40,898 nucleotides of DNA from Lentisphaeria bacterium (GTDB lineage Bacteria > Verrucomicrobiota > Lentisphaeria > Victivallales > Victivallaceae). Below, piece after piece: positions 38,079-40,898 of the stretch; positions within the stretch are counted from its first letter, which is position 1; every line of letters begins with the position of its first letter. A program made the position numbers and the translations under genes. Under the pieces are notes generated by a model that worked only from the letters and a program-made list of their open reading frames with translations, had not been told where the DNA came from and did not search any database. The stretch is from the NCBI GenBank assembly GCA_017443585.1, contig JAFSYV010000098.1, forward strand, positions 1 through 40,898, written 5' to 3'.

Positions 38079-40511
38079 ATGATGAAGCGTTTTGTCACCC
38101 TGTTCCTGCTCTTGTCGGCAGCCCTTTGCGGAGGAGCGGCCCCCGCCGCCGACCGGGTCGATCCGGCCGCCTACGGCGCGGGCGAAATGAAAGATCCCGC
38201 CCGGACCTTTTACGTTTCCATCTCGGGGAACGACCAAAACGACGGCCGCACCCTCAAGACCGCCTTCCGGACCGTGACCAAAGGGATCTCGGTCCTGCGG
38301 GCGGGAGACACGCTCCTCATCGCGGGGGGCGTCTACTGCGAGCCGGAGATCCCCGTCAACGTGAAAGAGGAATCAGTCGGCTTCTCGGAACAGTGCGGCA
38401 AGCGGGGGGCCCCCATCCGGATCATGGGGATGAAGGGTGAAAAGGTCCTCTTCCGCGGCGGTGTGCTCCTCACGGAAGGCAAGGGCGCGGGGCAGATCCG
38501 CGAATATGTCTATGCGAAAGAGCCCAATTACAACACGGTGCAGGAGGAGCCTTCGGGGATCGAACTCCAGCGGGTGCCGGAGGAAAGCTTGGTCCGGGAG
38601 CTCCCCGGGACCTACTTCCTGGACGTGAAGAAAAAGCGTCTCGTGGTCCACTTCGCCGCCTTGGAGCAGAAAGGCGTGGTCGTTGCGCTCCGGCGGATCG
38701 GGATCCGCATCCACGGCAGTTGGATCCACCTGGAAAATCTGAACTTTTCCAACTACTACGAGGGCATCTACGCCCGGATGAACCGGCCTTACGACAAGAA
38801 CACCGCCTCGCACATCACCATAACGAAGTGCGGATTCTTCAACAACTACAAGAACGGCGTGGTGCTGGACGGCACCTCCTGGAGTCTGGTCAAGAACAAT
38901 CAGTTCTACCGGAACACCCGGCGGGGCTCCATCCTCACCATGCCCCGGAGCCATGACAACCTCATCACGGGGAACTGGTGCGGCGACTCGGCGCAGACGC
39001 TCCGCAATCTGCCCGAAGGGGGGATCAACTTCGCCATCAACAACTACGGCTCCGGCGCGCTCCGGAACCACATCGTCGGCAACGTTATGGCGTCGGGGAA
39101 ATCCTACCGCTGGAAGACCGCCGCCGCGGGGAGCATCTTGCGGGACAACATCCTTCACGGGGTCCTGTGGGCGGAAAGTCCGCCGCTGCCCGTGGTCGTC
39201 ACCAACAATCTCTTTCTGGGCCCCATCGGCTGGATGGGATTCGGCTACAACGTCGATGAAAAGAAGTTCGCCGGGTCTCCCATGAAATTTTACGGCAACT
39301 GCCTCAGGAAGGAGGAGTTCAAACCCGTTTCTCCGGAGCTTGCGGAGGCGGAAAAGATCGCGTACAAGCCCCCTGAGGCGAAATTCCCCTCTGTCCGCTT
39401 CGATGATCTCCGGGCGGACTATCTCGGTTGCGACAGCGCCGTGATCCTCTGGCGGACGCCCGAGTGCGACGGCTGGGGCTCCGTGATCTTCCGGGAAAAG
39501 ACGGCGAAGAAGAATATCGTCGTCCAGTCCGGGACCCAAGGCGTCCGCCACGCGGTGGGCTTGAACGGGCTCCGGCCCGGCAAGGTCTACTTGTACAGGG
39601 CCCGGTTCGTCAGCCGCCGGGGCGGGACGACCCTTTCCCCCTGGCGGACCTTCACGACCCCCGAAAAGAGCTCCGCCCCCCGGATCCTCGAAGTCGGGCC
39701 GGGCAAGATGAGCCTCGAAGAGGCCGCCTGCGCCGCCTTGCCGGGGGATACGGTGAAACTGCTTCCCGGCGTCCACAAGGGGAGTTTCGCGCTGCTCCGG
39801 GGCGGTACGCCCGAGAAGCCCGTTCTGGTGCAGGGCCGGGGCGCCGTCATCGACGCCATGGGCTTCCACGCCCCCGCGATCCTGCTTCAGAACAAGGACA
39901 ACGTCATCATCGACGGCGTGACCTTCACGAACCCTGAACTCACCGCCCGCAAGGGACTGATCCGGCTCGAACGGTGCAAAAACATCACCGTCCGCAACTG
40001 CCGTGCCCGCTTTTCGTGGCTGGCGGGCCCCTTCGTCAGCGGCAATGTCGAGGGACTGCTGGTCGAGAACAACGTGATCCAGGGCGGGGATTACCCCATA
40101 TCGGCCTCGGGGAAAAATATCCGGGTCCTCCGGAACACCGTCGCCGACGCGACCATGCGTTCCACCAACTTCTGGAGCGTTTCGAACGTGGTGGTCGAAG
40201 GCAACATCTTCTACCGGCCCTGCATCCATGACAAGGTCAACACGGCACTGCTGTTCACCGATGTCCGGGGGCCGATCCGTTCGGACAACAACGTGTACTG
40301 GTCGCCAGTTCCCACCCACCCCGTGGGGGGGACGATCCGGGACCCGGCGGCCAAGGTACTCAAGCAAAGCAAGACCCTCGAAGAGTGGCGTCAGCTCAGC
40401 GGCATGGATCGACACAGCATCGCCGCCGACCCGCTCTTCGTGGATTACGAGAAGGGGGATCTCCGGCTGAAGGAAGGTTCTCCCGCAAAAGGCAAAGGAG
40501 CTTCGTTCTGA
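38079..40511 (+). CDS. Secreted right-handed beta-helix protein with an Fn3-like insert
   Basis: An 810-residue protein from the ATG at 38079 (MMKRFVTLFLLLSAALCGG), with GGAG 7 bases upstream and a clear signal peptide. 'YVSISGNDQNDGRTLKTAFRTV' and 'AGDTLLIAGGVYCEPE' open a parallel beta-helix of the kind found in polysaccharide lyases and related surface proteins. Short repeats of the type 'N-x-F-x-N' follow ('VKNNQFYRNTRRGS', 'LITGNWCGDSA'). Around residues 440-545 a fibronectin III-like segment intervenes ('AVILWRTPECDGWGS', 'LRPGKVYLYRARFVS', 'SPWRTFTTPEKS'). A second helix part starts with 'MSLEEAACAALPGDTVKLLPG' and runs to the end. It probably acts on or binds an extracellular polysaccharide. 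Catalytic residues could not be identified. Confidence 0.82.
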   Translation: MMKRFVTLFLLLSAALCGGAAPAADRVDPAAYGAGEMKDPARTFYVSISGNDQNDGRTLKTAFRTVTKGISVLRAGDTLLIAGGVYCEPEIPVNVKEESVGFSEQCGKRGAPIRIMGMKGEKVLFRGGVLLTEGKGAGQIREYVYAKEPNYNTVQEEPSGIELQRVPEESLVRELPGTYFLDVKKKRLVVHFAALEQKGVVVALRRIGIRIHGSWIHLENLNFSNYYEGIYARMNRPYDKNTASHITITKCGFFNNYKNGVVLDGTSWSLVKNNQFYRNTRRGSILTMPRSHDNLITGNWCGDSAQTLRNLPEGGINFAINNYGSGALRNHIVGNVMASGKSYRWKTAAAGSILRDNILHGVLWAESPPLPVVVTNNLFLGPIGWMGFGYNVDEKKFAGSPMKFYGNCLRKEEFKPVSPELAEAEKIAYKPPEAKFPSVRFDDLRADYLGCDSAVILWRTPECDGWGSVIFREKTAKKNIVVQSGTQGVRHAVGLNGLRPGKVYLYRARFVSRRGGTTLSPWRTFTTPEKSSAPRILEVGPGKMSLEEAACAALPGDTVKLLPGVHKGSFALLRGGTPEKPVLVQGRGAVIDAMGFHAPAILLQNKDNVIIDGVTFTNPELTARKGLIRLERCKNITVRNCRARFSWLAGPFVSGNVEGLLVENNVIQGGDYPISASGKNIRVLRNTVADATMRSTNFWSVSNVVVEGNIFYRPCIHDKVNTALLFTDVRGPIRSDNNVYWSPVPTHPVGGTIRDPAAKVLKQSKTLEEWRQLSGMDRHSIAADPLFVDYEKGDLRLKEGSPAKGKGASF

Positions 40512-40516
40512 ACATC

Positions 40517-40898
40517 ATGGAATTCATCAGCGAAAATCACCAGAAGGCGTGGCAGAGTGCGCTGGATCTGCTGAAACCCACCCCGGCCCAGCTGGAGCAC
40601 GGGCTCGAACTGCACCGCGACCTTTTCTGCATGGACCACTTCGGTTTTCTCCCGTCCTCATGCTGGAATCACAACATCGTCACCAAGTGGGAGGAGCTCA
40701 AGGCCCGGAACATCGGCCAGCGGGCGCTGAGCAAGCGCATCGAATTCATGCAGTACGACGAGTGCTGTTCCGATCCCGAATGCGCCGCCCGGTTCCGTAA
40801 GGCCCTGCGCAGCGCCGGGATCAAATGCACCATCCAGACCGTGGCCGAGGGGAAATCCCGTGAAGAGGATATCCGCCGCATGGCCTGCAACATCCAGC
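40517..40898 (+). CDS. Possible M19-type dipeptidase, truncated by window edge
   Basis: The frame opens at the ATG at 40517, 5 bases after the beta-helix stop, and is uninterrupted to the window end (127 residues). It begins MEFISENHQKAWQSALDLL and contains 'LEHGLELHRDLFCMDHFGFL' (40593-40652). From memory this resembles the start of membrane-dipeptidase-like (peptidase M19) proteins of PVC bacteria, where an acidic/His segment binds zinc. The later metal ligands are outside the window, so this is tentative. The GGAG nearest to it lies about 16 bases upstream, rather far. It may be co-transcribed with the beta-helix gene. Confidence 0.5.
   Translation, partial: MEFISENHQKAWQSALDLLKPTPAQLEHGLELHRDLFCMDHFGFLPSSCWNHNIVTKWEELKARNIGQRALSKRIEFMQYDECCSDPECAARFRKALRSAGIKCTIQTVAEGKSREEDIRRMACNIQ

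Noticed and set aside
1..40898. CRISPR arrays, tRNA or rRNA genes, transposases
   Set aside because: No regularly spaced repeats, cloverleaf-like segments, rRNA signatures or transposase motifs were noticed by eye on either strand.

Overview
The window looks like a piece of a Lentisphaerota (Victivallales-type) genome or a close PVC relative. The DNA is GC-rich. It carries three large secreted DUF4838-type proteins with carbohydrate-binding tails, a prepilin-like protein with a C-terminal H-x9-DG box, a GntR/LacI hybrid regulator, a secreted beta-helix protein and a GYF/GTPase/VWA cluster, a mix typical of Lentisphaerota, Planctomycetota and Verrucomicrobiota. This placement rests on gene content and recall, not on a search.

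Layout. (1) 1-5746: a truncated glycoside hydrolase family 2 gene diverges from a three-gene set of a DUF4838/CBM9-like secreted protein, an amidohydrolase-2 protein and proA. (2) 5781-18702, minus strand: eight tightly packed genes behind one near-consensus promoter. In transcription order they are a secreted orphan, a GYF/zinc-ribbon/GTPase protein, a GAP1-N2-like membrane protein with proline-rich linkers, a 1016-residue membrane protein, a GYF multi-pass membrane protein, a MotA/TolQ/ExbB-type channel, two single-span subunits that each have an aspartate in the span followed by a coiled coil, and a membrane-anchored VWA protein. This is the most interesting part of the window: it looks like a GTPase-controlled, ion-driven envelope machine. 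(3) 18983-23898: a TetR regulator with an RND adaptor lipoprotein and an RND permease, without an outer-membrane channel. (4) 23908-30587, minus strand: a GntR/LacI regulator, a pseudopilin and two tandem DUF4838 paralogues in one operon, with an operator-like palindrome in the promoter. (5) 30709-37260: a complete trpEGDCFBA operon behind a classical ribosome-mediated attenuator (leader peptide ending W-R-W-R, competing hairpins). (6) 37261-40898: a strong hairpin, a C-terminal fragment of a pseudopilin gene, a small protein with a GIY-YIG-like N-terminus, a secreted beta-helix protein and the start of a possible dipeptidase gene.

How the parts work together. The carbohydrate genes (GH2, DUF4838, beta-helix) suggest a heterotrophic glycan degrader that builds sugar-responsive operons of regulator, pseudopilin and secreted enzymes. 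The trp operon gives tryptophan autonomy with starvation-sensing attenuation. The minus-strand GTPase cluster has no metabolic gene. Its predicted topology puts the GTPase and GAP1-N2 domains in the cytoplasm and the VWA domain, coiled coils and orphan protein outside the inner membrane, which fits signal or force transmission across the envelope. Defence, envelope maintenance and secretion remain open as roles. No CRISPR array, rRNA, tRNA or insertion sequence was recognised.
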